Shown: in pieces, positions 21,787 to 30,015 of the stretch | Layout of the letters: every line of letters begins with the position of its first letter | Numbering within the stretch: position 1 is the stretch's first letter | Assembly: GCA_027494015.1 (NCBI GenBank) | Contig: JAOSJP010000003.1 | Span: forward strand, 1 to 64,000 | Direction: 5' to 3' | From: Anaerolineae bacterium | GTDB taxonomy: Bacteria; Chloroflexota; Anaerolineae; Aggregatilineales; Aggregatilineaceae | DNA: 64,000 nt | Translations under genes and position numbers: made by a program | The notes under the pieces: generated by a model | What the model was told of the DNA's origin: nothing | Database searches by the model: none | What the model saw: the letters and a program-made list of their open reading frames with translations, nothing else

Positions 21787-22366
21787 ATGCCCGCTGAGCC
21801 GACTCATCCACCCCCTGACCGAAGCTGACATCCCGCGCCTGGCCGAGATTCGCCCCGGCTTCGCCAGCGATACGGCGCTGCGCGTCGAGCGGCTGGGCAA
21901 GGGTCTCGAAGCGGGCTGGCGGCTGGTGGAACACCCCCTGCCGGAGCCGTTCGACAAGGGGCACGCCTACGATTTCGACGCCAACGAGCAGGCCGCCATC
22001 CGCCGTCGTCTGCGGCGCGGCGACGGGCTGCACCTGGTCGTCGAACGGCGCGGGCGCATCACCGGCCTGCTGGAGGTGACGCCGCAGGAGTGGAACAACA
22101 CCGCCTGGGTGTGGAATCTGATGCTCGACCGGGCCATCCGCCGCCAGGGAATCGGGCGGGAGCTGTTCGCGCGCGCTGTCGCCTGGGCGCGCCAGGCGGG
22201 CTACCGGGCGCTGGTCTTCGAGACGCAGACCAACAACGTCCCGGCGTGTAAGTTCTACCTGGCGCTGGGCTGCCGCCTGGACGGGCTGCGTGAGACGCTG
22301 TACCACAACGACGACCTGGCGCGCGGCGAGGTGGCCCTGTTCTGGACGTATCCGCTGGTGCGTTGA
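21787..22366 (+). CDS. GNAT-family N-acetyltransferase, one-base shift at the start
   Basis: This is a cytoplasmic acyl-CoA-dependent N-acyltransferase of about 192 residues. The acetyl-CoA loop reads RRQGIGRE (RxxGxG type), after strand 4 WVWNLMLD. It is followed by GYRALVFETQTNNVPACKFY and LALGCRL, the usual motif B with the conserved tyrosine. The coding frame is open from LTEADIPRLAEIRPGF, but its natural start ATG 21787 is out of frame by one base. Removing one C of CCC at 21790-21792 gives MPLSRLIHPLTEADI. The domain resembles streptothricin-acetyltransferase-like GNATs, but the substrate cannot be named. Confidence 0.7.
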
Positions 22367-22369
22367 GGA

Positions 22370-22460
22370 GGGTTCTTGGTGATTGGTTTTTGGTTCTTGG
22401 TGAAACGCGCGCGCAACGGAATTGCCTTCACCAACAACCAATAACTAACAACCAATAACC
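22370..22460. repeat. TTGG-rich inverted repeat
   Basis: TTCTTGGTGATTGGTTTTTGG-like sequence on the left faces CCAACAACCAATAAC-like sequence on the right, so the two sides are roughly complementary. The same style recurs at 52640-52790. It fills the space between the convergent GNAT and repeat-protein genes. Confidence 0.45.
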
Positions 22461-22464
22461 GGCG

Positions 22465-25122
22465 TCAGCCAGACGCCGCACCCCACAGCGCCCCGGCGAT
22501 CTCGTCGGCTGCCGAGGGCGCGCCCAGGTGAGCGATGAGCGGGGCGAGCGCCGCCAGCGCCGCCAGCACGTCCGTCTGCGGCTGCCCGCGCAATGCCAGC
22601 GCCGCCCGCCGCCACAGCGGGTACGCCTGGGCCGGTGGCAGCAGGGCGATGGTTAGCTCCACCAGTCGCGCCAGCGAGTCCGCGCTTCGCTCGTCGTGCA
22701 GCACTTCCAGGCAGGCATCCAGCGCCAGGCTGAGCGCGTCCTGGCCGCGGTTGCGCGCCGCGTCGTTCGCGCCGATGTGGGGCGCGAGGTGGGCCAGGGC
22801 GCTGGCCCGGTCGTAATCGTCGTCAATGCCCAGCGCCGTCTCCAGTGCCTCGGCCAGGACGGACGCGCGCTCCCCTCGTTCCAGGTGCGGCACCACTTCC
22901 AGCAAGGCGCCGACACGCTGGGCGCGGTTGGGCACGGCGCGGGCAGTCGCCAGCGCCTCGTCGCGCAATTGCGCCGGACAGCGAGGCAGCAATGCCGCCA
23001 GCACGTGCATCCGGTCATACGGCGGCTCGATGTCCAGCGCCGCCGCGACCGCCCCTTCCAGCAGCGCGGGGGGCAGCACGGGCGCAAGCGCCGCCAACGC
23101 GCTCGCCCGGTGATGGGCAGGATGAGGCGCGCGCGCCAGTTCGAGCGCCTCCTGCCCGGCGCGCTCTGCCTCCTCGCCCGCCAGGCACGGCAGCAGCGCG
23201 CCGAGCACGAAGGCGCATTCCAGCGGGTCATGCAGCGTGTGCGCGCAGGCCAGCGCGCCGGCCAGGGCACCGACAAGCCGATCGTCGGACAAGTGGGGAG
23301 CCAGGCTGACCAGCGCCCGCGCCCGCGCGCTATCTTCCGCCACCGCGCACGCCGACTCCAGCGCCGCGTCCAGGGCACGAGTCCGCTGCGCGTCCGGCAG
23401 GTGAGGGGCCAGGTCCACCAGCGCCGCGACGCGCGCCTCCTCCGGCGCGGCAGTCAGCGCCGCCTGCAGCGCTTCGTCCAGGGCGGTCAGGCGGGCGACC
23501 GGCGCGAGGTAGGGGGCGATGGCCGCCAATGCCAGCATCCGCGCGCCCGGCACGGCCAGTTCGCGGGCCATGCCAAAGGCGGCGACTTGCAATTCCGGCG
23601 GCAGGTGCGGGGCCAGGCGCGCCAGCGCCCGCGCGCGCTCCTCCGCGTCGGCGATGCTCTTCAGCGCCAGCAGCGCCTCGCCGAGCAGCTCTGGCGAGAG
23701 CGTGGGCGCGAGCGCCGCGAACGCGCGCGCCCGATCTCCCTCGCGGGTGATGGTGAACAGCACCCGCATCGCCTGGCGCAGGCCGTCCGGCAGGTGCTGG
23801 AGCGGCCCGACGGCTTCGACGCCGGGGGCGAGGGCGATCAGGGCGGCGGAGCGCGCGTCGTCGCCGCTGATGCCGGCGATGGCGTTCAGGGCGTCCACCA
23901 GCGCCCGCGCCTGCAGCGGGGGCGTCAGGTACGGCAGCATCCGCCCCAGGAGCAAAGCGCGCGCTTCCGGCGAGGCCAATTCCCCGGCAATGGCCAGCAG
24001 CGGCGCGTGAAACTCGGCAGGCAGATGCGGCGGCAGAGCGGCCAGGGCTGCGGCGCGGGCCAGGTCGCTGGGGATGCGCCGGGCCGTCTCAAAAGCATAG
24101 GTGACAGCGACCGGCTGCCATTCCGGGGAGAGATGCTCGGCCAGCGCGCCCAGCGCGCGCACCCGCGACGCCGGGTCGCCGATGGCCTGCGCCGCTTCCA
24201 GCGCGCGCCCCTGCAGCATCGGCAGAGGGCGCTCGCGGTCGTTGGTCCCCAGGTGCGGAGCCAGCGCCAGCAGCACAGCGGCGCGCTCAAGAGGGGCCAG
24301 CGGAGCCGGGCGCGCGGCAAGCGCCGCCTCGACCAGGGCGAGCGCGTCCGGCACCAGGCCGGCCCGTTCCAGGTGTGGGGCCAGATGCGCCAGGCTGCGC
24401 GCGCGCAGCGCCGCGTCGTCGAGGGCATCTGCCGCCGCCCACAGCTCGGCCAGCGCGTCCGGCGGCAGGGATTTCGCCAGGCGGGCGAGCGCCGCCAGCG
24501 TCCGCGCCGGGGAATCGGCGGCGCGCGGCGCGCAGTGAGCGGCCAACGCCAGCAGATGGCGCACCTGCAGCGCGGCCATGCCCGGCCCGCCGAGCAGCGC
24601 GACATCGAGCAGGCGAGCGAGGTCTTGCTCGCGCGTAGCGGGAATCGTGTCCAGGTCATCGTCGGGGATGCGCTCGCCGGCCAGGGCGATCTGGCCGACG
24701 GCCAGGCGCAATGGCGGCGACTGGCGCAGCTCCGCCGCCAGCGCGTGGAAAAGCACCTGGGCTTCGGCAGCCAGGGACGCGCCTTCGTCCTCCGGCAGAT
24801 CGAGCATCCGCGCCCAGCGCGCGCCCACCGCTTCATAGTCCGGTGACTGCCCCGGCGCGAACAGCTTGAGCAGCTCGTCCACCACCGCAGGGTCGGCCAG
24901 GGCGTGCTCGCGCATCAGCCCGCGCACCAGCGGAGCCTTGTCCTGCGCCGCGTAACTGCTCAGCGCCGCCTGCAGCGCCGCCCAATAAGCGCGGCGTAGC
25001 GTCCCCCGGTGAAAGAGCGCCTCGAAGGTGTCGCCAGGGAAGAGCGCGCTCAGCGCGTCCACGAATATCTCGGCGGCGCTGGCGATCTGCTGGGTGGTGT
25101 AGATGGCGTCGGCCTGGATCAT
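22465..25122 (-). CDS. Large alpha-helical repeat protein (RALAALAPHL repeats)
   Basis: This is an intact 885-residue protein with no signal peptide or membrane helices. ATG 25122 starts MIQADAIYTTQQIASAAEIF. Residues 1 to about 180 form a non-repeated domain rich in leucine (LVRGLMREHALADPAVVDEL). From about residue 200 to the end some 17 repeats of 32-40 residues follow, each with a core like RARALAxLAPHLPPEL, for example RARALARLAPHLPPELQVAA. Such repeats should stack as a HEAT/TPR-like solenoid for protein binding. In Chloroflexota similar repeats occur in large signalling or conflict proteins, where an N-terminal adaptor domain recruits effectors. No enzyme domain is seen here. Its partner is unknown. 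Confidence 0.6.
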   Translation of the reverse strand: MIQADAIYTTQQIASAAEIFVDALSALFPGDTFEALFHRGTLRRAYWAALQAALSSYAAQDKAPLVRGLMREHALADPAVVDELLKLFAPGQSPDYEAVGARWARMLDLPEDEGASLAAEAQVLFHALAAELRQSPPLRLAVGQIALAGERIPDDDLDTIPATREQDLARLLDVALLGGPGMAALQVRHLLALAAHCAPRAADSPARTLAALARLAKSLPPDALAELWAAADALDDAALRARSLAHLAPHLERAGLVPDALALVEAALAARPAPLAPLERAAVLLALAPHLGTNDRERPLPMLQGRALEAAQAIGDPASRVRALGALAEHLSPEWQPVAVTYAFETARRIPSDLARAAALAALPPHLPAEFHAPLLAIAGELASPEARALLLGRMLPYLTPPLQARALVDALNAIAGISGDDARSAALIALAPGVEAVGPLQHLPDGLRQAMRVLFTITREGDRARAFAALAPTLSPELLGEALLALKSIADAEERARALARLAPHLPPELQVAAFGMARELAVPGARMLALAAIAPYLAPVARLTALDEALQAALTAAPEEARVAALVDLAPHLPDAQRTRALDAALESACAVAEDSARARALVSLAPHLSDDRLVGALAGALACAHTLHDPLECAFVLGALLPCLAGEEAERAGQEALELARAPHPAHHRASALAALAPVLPPALLEGAVAAALDIEPPYDRMHVLAALLPRCPAQLRDEALATARAVPNRAQRVGALLEVVPHLERGERASVLAEALETALGIDDDYDRASALAHLAPHIGANDAARNRGQDALSLALDACLEVLHDERSADSLARLVELTIALLPPAQAYPLWRRAALALRGQPQTDVLAALAALAPLIAHLGAPSAADEIAGALWGAASG

Positions 25123-25536
25123 GGCATTTTTCCCCGGCGGACTGAGCGAACAGAAGTTGTCAGCAGCAGGGGTGCTGCTCTGCTGCGCCCTCATCCTCCC
25201 CCTGACGCGCGACTGCACGCCAGGGGCCTGTCTCCCCAGTATACAGCGGGGGAACTCGATGCGCAGCGTGACTGGAGTCCTAGCGTGGGCGGCTGGTGGC
25301 CTGCCCGCGTAGGGGCGTATTGCAATACGCCCCTACAGCCTATCCCCCTCTCCAGCCGAGCTAGAGAGGGGGACTTTGAGCGCCAGGCGGGGCGTTTTTC
25401 CCCTCCCCGACGGAGCCAGGAGGAGGGGCCTGACACCCCAGGGCGCGGGACAGACCGCACCCCCAGCATCACGCAAACCGCCGGCACTGAGGCCGGCGGC
25501 GTGTTCCCATGCAAAAATGGCGCGACTGCCCCGCGC
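25123..25536. other. Intergenic region with two repeat families
   Basis: This gap between the helical-repeat gene and the lipoprotein gene contains a perfect 28-base palindrome at 25309-25336 and, at about 25340-25450, fragments of the CCCCTCTCCAGCCGAG / CTCGGCTGGAGAGG family. No small gene is evident. Confidence 0.5.
25309..25336. repeat. GTAGGGGCG palindrome, copy 1
   Basis: GTAGGGGCGTATTG at 25309-25322 is followed at once by its exact reverse complement. Related copies lie at 38362, 44463, 58807, 61427 and 62925, with a half copy near 46246. Confidence 0.85.
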
Positions 25537-26064
25537 TCACTTGCCCGCGACTTTGGCGTAGGCGTTGCGCACCATCGTCAGCAGCTCGTCGAAGGCTTCG
25601 TCGCTCACCGGCGCGCCTTCTTCGGCGGCGATGGCGTTGATCTCGACGACGAGGGTCTCTTCCTGGAACAGCGCGTAGCGCACCAGCGCCGTCTGGCCGA
25701 CGGTTGCCGTTGCTTTTTGCGGGGCGCGGTCGCGGTCGAGCGCCACGCCGTCGAGCCGCAGCTCGCGCTCGCGAGTTGCCAGCGCGACTTCGGCGGCGTC
25801 GGCGCCGGGATGCGCCTCCACGACGATGTAGGCCAGGGCGTCGCCCGGCCCCTCGTAGACCATCGTCACGTGGCCTTTGCTGGCGACCGTGCTCGCCAGC
25901 AGCTTGACCGTCTCCCCATCGTCGCGCTCCCAGTCGCCCACTTTCGCCGGCAAATAGACGACGAACTCGTCGGCGCGGGCGCGCGGGCTGCTGCCGCAGG
26001 CCGTCAGCAGGGCGCTGAGCAGCGCGATCAGGGCGATCAGGAGGATTGCGCTCGCTCGTTTCAC
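25537..26064 (-). CDS. Predicted lipoprotein next to the liv operon
   Basis: This is a 175-residue protein with a lipoprotein signal, MKRASAILLIALIALLSA followed by LLTAC, placing the lipidated cysteine at about residue 23. The mature part starts GSSPRARADEFVVYLPAKVG and looks like a small alpha/beta domain, with EGPGDALAYIVVEAHPG and FDELLTMVRNAYAKVAG. Its start overlaps the end of livF by 4 bases (ATGA), so it is the last gene of the liv operon and probably translationally coupled. No family is recognised. Surface anchoring and operon position suggest a role with amino-acid import. Confidence 0.65.
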   Translation of the reverse strand: MKRASAILLIALIALLSALLTACGSSPRARADEFVVYLPAKVGDWERDDGETVKLLASTVASKGHVTMVYEGPGDALAYIVVEAHPGADAAEVALATRERELRLDGVALDRDRAPQKATATVGQTALVRYALFQEETLVVEINAIAAEEGAPVSDEAFDELLTMVRNAYAKVAGK

Positions 26065-26807
26065 CGGTTCTCGCTCCTGGGGGAGGCTGCCCCCTCATGC
26101 TCGCCCAGGTAGGCGGCCCGAACCATCTCGTTCTCGCGCAGCGCCGCCGCCTCGTCGGACAGGATGATCTTGCCCGTCTGCAGCACGTAGCCCCGGTTGG
26201 CGACCGCCAGCGCCATGAGCGCGTTCTGCTCGACGAGCAGGATGGTCGTGCCCTGCTCGTTGAGATACTTGACGATGCGGAAGATGTCGCGCACCAACAG
26301 CGGAGCCAGCCCCATCGAAGGCTCGTCCAGCAGCAGGATGCGCGGGTGCCCCATCAGCGCGCGGCCAATGGCCAGCATCTGCTGCTCGCCGCCGGAGAGC
26401 GTGCCGCCAAGCTGTTTCTGGCGCTCCTTGAGGCGGGGGAACGTCTCGAAGGCGAATTCCAGGTCGCGGGCGATGCCATGCACGTCGTTGCGGCTGTAAG
26501 CGCCCATCTCCAGGTTTTCCATCACCGTCAGGCGCTGGAAGATCTTGCGCCCTTCCGGGGACTGCACCACCCCGCGACTCATGATGACGTGCGGCGGCAG
26601 ATGGGTGATGTCCTCGTCGCGCAGCAGCACGCATCCTTCGGCGGCGCGAACGATGCCGCAGATCGTGTTGAGCGTGGTGGTCTTGCCCGCGCCGTTGCCG
26701 CCGATCAGCGTGACGATCTCCCCTTCCTCGACCGAGAGCGAGATGCCCTTCAAGGCGTGAATCTTGCCGTAGTACGTGTGCAGGTTCTCGACTTCTAACA
26801 GCGCCAT
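26061..26807 (-). CDS. livF: Branched-chain amino acid ABC transporter ATPase LivF
   Basis: This is the second ATPase of a LIV-type amino acid importer, 248 residues, of usual length. The Walker A is GGNGAGKTTT, the Q-loop lies in VVQSPEGRKIF, the signature is LSGGEQQML, and the Walker B is ILLLDEPSMGLAP, the last typical of LivF. The H-loop region is ILLVEQNA, where LivF proteins commonly carry Q in place of H. The start at 26807 reads MALLEVENLHTYYGKIHALK. It lies 26 bases after livG and overlaps the lipoprotein gene by 4 bases. Confidence 0.9.
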   Translation of the reverse strand: MALLEVENLHTYYGKIHALKGISLSVEEGEIVTLIGGNGAGKTTTLNTICGIVRAAEGCVLLRDEDITHLPPHVIMSRGVVQSPEGRKIFQRLTVMENLEMGAYSRNDVHGIARDLEFAFETFPRLKERQKQLGGTLSGGEQQMLAIGRALMGHPRILLLDEPSMGLAPLLVRDIFRIVKYLNEQGTTILLVEQNALMALAVANRGYVLQTGKIILSDEAAALRENEMVRAAYLGEHEGAASPRSENR

Positions 26808-26833
26808 GCTCGCGCTCCTTTGGGCAGTTGTCG

Positions 26834-27658
26834 CTACGTCGCCAGCAGGTTGACATCCACTTCGTCGGCTGCGGTGCCCAGGTAGGCCTCGATCACCAGC
26901 GGGTCGCGCTGTACGTATTCCGGCGTGCCCTCGGAGATTTTGCGCCCGTAGTCGAGCACGGTCACCTGGTCGGAGATACCCATCACCACGCGCATGTCGT
27001 GCTCGATCAGCAGCACGGTCAGGTCGCGCTCATCGCACAGGCGGCGGATGAAGTGCATCGTGTCTTCGGTTTCCTGGGGGTTCATGCCGGCGGTCGGCTC
27101 GTCGAGCAGCAGCAGACGGGGGTTGCTGGCCAGGGCGCGGGCGATCTCCAGGCGGCGCTGGCTGCCGTAGGGCAGGTTAGTCGCCAGCACGTCGGCAGAG
27201 TCGGCCAGGCCCACGAAGTCCAGCAGCGAATAGGCGTGGGCCAGCGTTGCCTCTTCCTCGAGATTGTTCAGCGGCAGCCGCAGCAGCGCCCCCATGGGTG
27301 TGCTGCGCAGGCCAGGGTGCACGCCGACCATCACGTTTTCGAGCACGGTCATGCCCTTGAACAGGTGAATGTTCTGGTAAGTGCGGGCGATGCCGCGCGC
27401 CGTCACCTGGTCGGGGCGCAGGCCCTGGATGGGGTGACCGAGGAAGCGAATCTCGCCTTCTTCGGGCGTGTAGAAGCCGCTGATGCAGTTGAAGAAGGTC
27501 GTCTTGCCGGCGCCGTTGGGGCCGATCACGCTGGCGATCTGGTTGGGCATGATCGTCAGGTTGAGATCGCCCACCGCGATCAGGCCGCCGAAACGCTTGG
27601 TGACGTTGCTGGCTTGCAGGACGGGCTGCGCCTCATGCGCAGGGGTGCGGTCTGTCAT
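26834..27658 (-). CDS. livG: Branched-chain amino acid ABC transporter ATPase LivG
   Basis: This is the first ATPase of the importer, 274 residues. After a short N-terminal extension (MTDRTPAHEAQPVLQ) it shows the Walker A IGPNGAGKTTFFN and the LivG-type continuation CISGFYTPEEGEI. It also has NIHLFKGMTVLENVMVGVH, a variant signature region YGSQRRLEIARAL, the Walker B LLLLDEPTAGMNPQET, and the H-loop VLLIEHDMRVV. The start overlaps livM by 4 bases, so the two are coupled. It hydrolyses ATP at the cytoplasmic face to drive import through LivH/LivM. Confidence 0.9.
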   Translation of the reverse strand: MTDRTPAHEAQPVLQASNVTKRFGGLIAVGDLNLTIMPNQIASVIGPNGAGKTTFFNCISGFYTPEEGEIRFLGHPIQGLRPDQVTARGIARTYQNIHLFKGMTVLENVMVGVHPGLRSTPMGALLRLPLNNLEEEATLAHAYSLLDFVGLADSADVLATNLPYGSQRRLEIARALASNPRLLLLDEPTAGMNPQETEDTMHFIRRLCDERDLTVLLIEHDMRVVMGISDQVTVLDYGRKISEGTPEYVQRDPLVIEAYLGTAADEVDVNLLAT

Positions 27659-30012
27659 GCTTCGCCTCCTTCCTGCCGGTAGTGGCTATGGGCGAGGGCG
27701 CGCGCGCGCTCGCGAAGCTGGACGACGGGCGCCGGCAGCAGCCCTTCGGGCCGCAGGATGACCATCGCCACCAGCAGCGCGCCAAAGACCATGATGCGGT
27801 ACGTCTCAAGCTGGCGCAGCACCTCCGGCACGCCGATCAGGGCGATGGCGCCCATGATCACGCCCGGCACGCTGCCCATGCCGCCGATGATGACCAGGCT
27901 GAGCACTTCAATGGACACATCCAGCCGGAAGTCGTTGGGGTAGATATTGCGCTGGCGGGCGGCAAACAACACGCCGCCGATGCCCGCGAACGCCGCGCCG
28001 ATGGCGAACGCCGTCAGCTTGGACTGCACCAGGTGAATGCCCACTGACTGGGCGATGTCCTCGTCGCTTTTCATCGCGCTCCAGGCGCGGCCCGTGCGCG
28101 AACCTTTCAGGCGCAGCGAGAAGAAGGCGATCACTCCCACCCCGATCAGCACCAGGTAGACCATGGTCAGGTAGCCCACACCGCCCGTCGCACCTTGCGG
28201 CAGGGGCCGGGGAATCTCCAGCACGCCCTGCGGCCCGCCCGTGAAATCGCGCAGGTTGGTGAAGAGCAGGCGGATGATCTCCCCAAAGCCGAGCGTGACG
28301 ATGGCCAGATAGTCGCCGCGCAGACGCAGCACGGGGATGCCCAGCGCAATGCCGGACAGCAGCGACACGATGGTGCCGATGATGAGGCCCACCAGGAACG
28401 GTGAGGCGCGGTCGAAGAGCCACCCGTAAGCGCCGGTGCGTTCGAGCAGCGAGGCCACCAGCGCGCTGAGCAGAATGGCCGCCACCGTGATCAGCGCCGT
28501 CATGCCGCCGCCGGGACGCCCGGAGTAGGACACCAGCGGGCGCTGGCGCTCCCAGGGCCGACGCTCGACTGATGGGCGGCGCCGCCAGATTCTGATCCCC
28601 AGGTAGGCGACCACCAGGGTGACGATCACCGTGATCGGCACCCACCCGGCCAGCTTGACCACCATTTCGTCGTTGCCAGCGAACTTCAGCCCGGCGGGCT
28701 TGCCGTCTGCGCCAAGCTTCATCTGGTTGGACGAGAGGAAGGCATACGAGTACGCGCCGAGCGCGAAGAAGGCCACATAGCCCAGGTCGAGCAGGCCAGC
28801 GTAGCCCACCACAATGTTCAGCCCCAGGCCGAGCATGACGTTGATGCCCACAATGGTCATCACGTCGTTCTGGCCCTGGTTGAGATAGAGCGGCATCAGC
28901 AGCACGGCCAGGATTGCCCCCGTGCCCGCGAACTGCGTTTCGAAGCGACCGGGTGCGCGCAGCCCGACGATGTTCTGCACGACAAGCAGCGCGCCGACCG
29001 CCAGCGTGAGCAGGACGCTGATCGTCTCGCTGCCGCCCAGCGCCCTGGAGGTCGCCAGGAAATAGGTACGGCTGCCGATGATCCGCCACAGCCCCAGGCC
29101 CATCATCACGGCAATGATCCCCAGGCAGAGCGCCAGCCGCGCCCCATAGCTCAGGCCAGAATCAGCGGGTCGGGCGGCGCGCACGGCGACCAGCCCGAAC
29201 AGGATGATGGCGAAGCCGATCAGCAGTTGGACTTCCTGCGCGCTTCCGCCCAGATTGATGATGGGGTTGATCGCGCTGTACGATCCGGTTGCCGCGGCGT
29301 AGGTGCCGTGACCGACGGTCAGCCACAGCAGCGCGAAGAAGACGGCCGGCAGCAGCAGCACGCCGATATGCGCCTGAGGGCTGGTTGCCAGATGCGCCCG
29401 CGCCCGCTTCCAGGTCTGTCCCAGCCGGGCTACGCTGAACGCCCAGGCCAGCAGCGTCCCCAGGAGGCCGGCGAGGATCAGCACGATCAGGAAGCCGTAG
29501 AAGCCGCCGATCACCAGATTGATGTCCACCAGCTCCAGGCCCGTATCCGAGTCGAAGGTCAGGCGCATGGGGTCCGTGCGCAGCGCCGCCCCTTCCGGGT
29601 ACGCGCCGGTGAGCGGGTCGCGCGCGGGGTTGGCGAACAACTGAGTTGCCGGGACGCCGGAGAGCACGGTCATGGTCTGGGGCGACACCGAGTGGAAGTA
29701 GTCGGTGACCTTGACGCCGTGCTCCTGCCAGCGATTGATGAGCGCCATGAACAGGAACACCAGCAGGGCCGCGGCCAGGCCCATCGCCAGGGCATTGCCC
29801 AGCAGATGCCCGAAGCCGCGCTCGCGCAGGCGTCGCGCCAGGCGCACTCCGAAGATCAGCGCAACCAGCAGGATCACCGGCAGGGCGATGTTGGTCAGGT
29901 TGACCGGGACGCCCAGCAGGATCAGAAAGATGATGACCAGCCCGACGATGAAGCCGGAGAGGATCCCTTCGCGTGCCGAGGCGACGAACTGTCGGATGCG
30001 TGTCTGAAGCAT
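27655..30012 (-). CDS. livM: LivM-type permease with a large N-terminal extension
   Basis: This is an inner-membrane permease of 785 residues, about twice the usual LivM length. The LivM core begins at about residue 385 with MTIVGINVMLGLGLNIVVGY and AGLLDLGYVAFFALGAYSYA. It includes LRGDYLAIVTLGFGEIIRLL, FTGGPQGVLEIPRP, and the ATPase-contact segment SRTGRAWSAMKSDEDIAQSV, and ends VLRPEGLLP. The first 370 residues add about eight more membrane helices and an exposed loop at residues 80-130 (SPQTMTVLSGVPATQLFANP). The gene is unbroken and overlaps livG by 4 bases. The extension may be a Chloroflexota feature; its role is unknown. Confidence 0.85.
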   Translation of the reverse strand: MLQTRIRQFVASAREGILSGFIVGLVIIFLILLGVPVNLTNIALPVILLVALIFGVRLARRLRERGFGHLLGNALAMGLAAALLVFLFMALINRWQEHGVKVTDYFHSVSPQTMTVLSGVPATQLFANPARDPLTGAYPEGAALRTDPMRLTFDSDTGLELVDINLVIGGFYGFLIVLILAGLLGTLLAWAFSVARLGQTWKRARAHLATSPQAHIGVLLLPAVFFALLWLTVGHGTYAAATGSYSAINPIINLGGSAQEVQLLIGFAIILFGLVAVRAARPADSGLSYGARLALCLGIIAVMMGLGLWRIIGSRTYFLATSRALGGSETISVLLTLAVGALLVVQNIVGLRAPGRFETQFAGTGAILAVLLMPLYLNQGQNDVMTIVGINVMLGLGLNIVVGYAGLLDLGYVAFFALGAYSYAFLSSNQMKLGADGKPAGLKFAGNDEMVVKLAGWVPITVIVTLVVAYLGIRIWRRRPSVERRPWERQRPLVSYSGRPGGGMTALITVAAILLSALVASLLERTGAYGWLFDRASPFLVGLIIGTIVSLLSGIALGIPVLRLRGDYLAIVTLGFGEIIRLLFTNLRDFTGGPQGVLEIPRPLPQGATGGVGYLTMVYLVLIGVGVIAFFSLRLKGSRTGRAWSAMKSDEDIAQSVGIHLVQSKLTAFAIGAAFAGIGGVLFAARQRNIYPNDFRLDVSIEVLSLVIIGGMGSVPGVIMGAIALIGVPEVLRQLETYRIMVFGALLVAMVILRPEGLLPAPVVQLRERARALAHSHYRQEGGEA

Positions 30013-30015
30013 GGC

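Noticed and set aside
22696..24846. Long plus-strand open frame of 716 codons
   Set aside because: It is antisense to the helical-repeat gene, is rich in R and Q, and has no recognisable motif. The GC-rich codon pattern of the real gene creates it.
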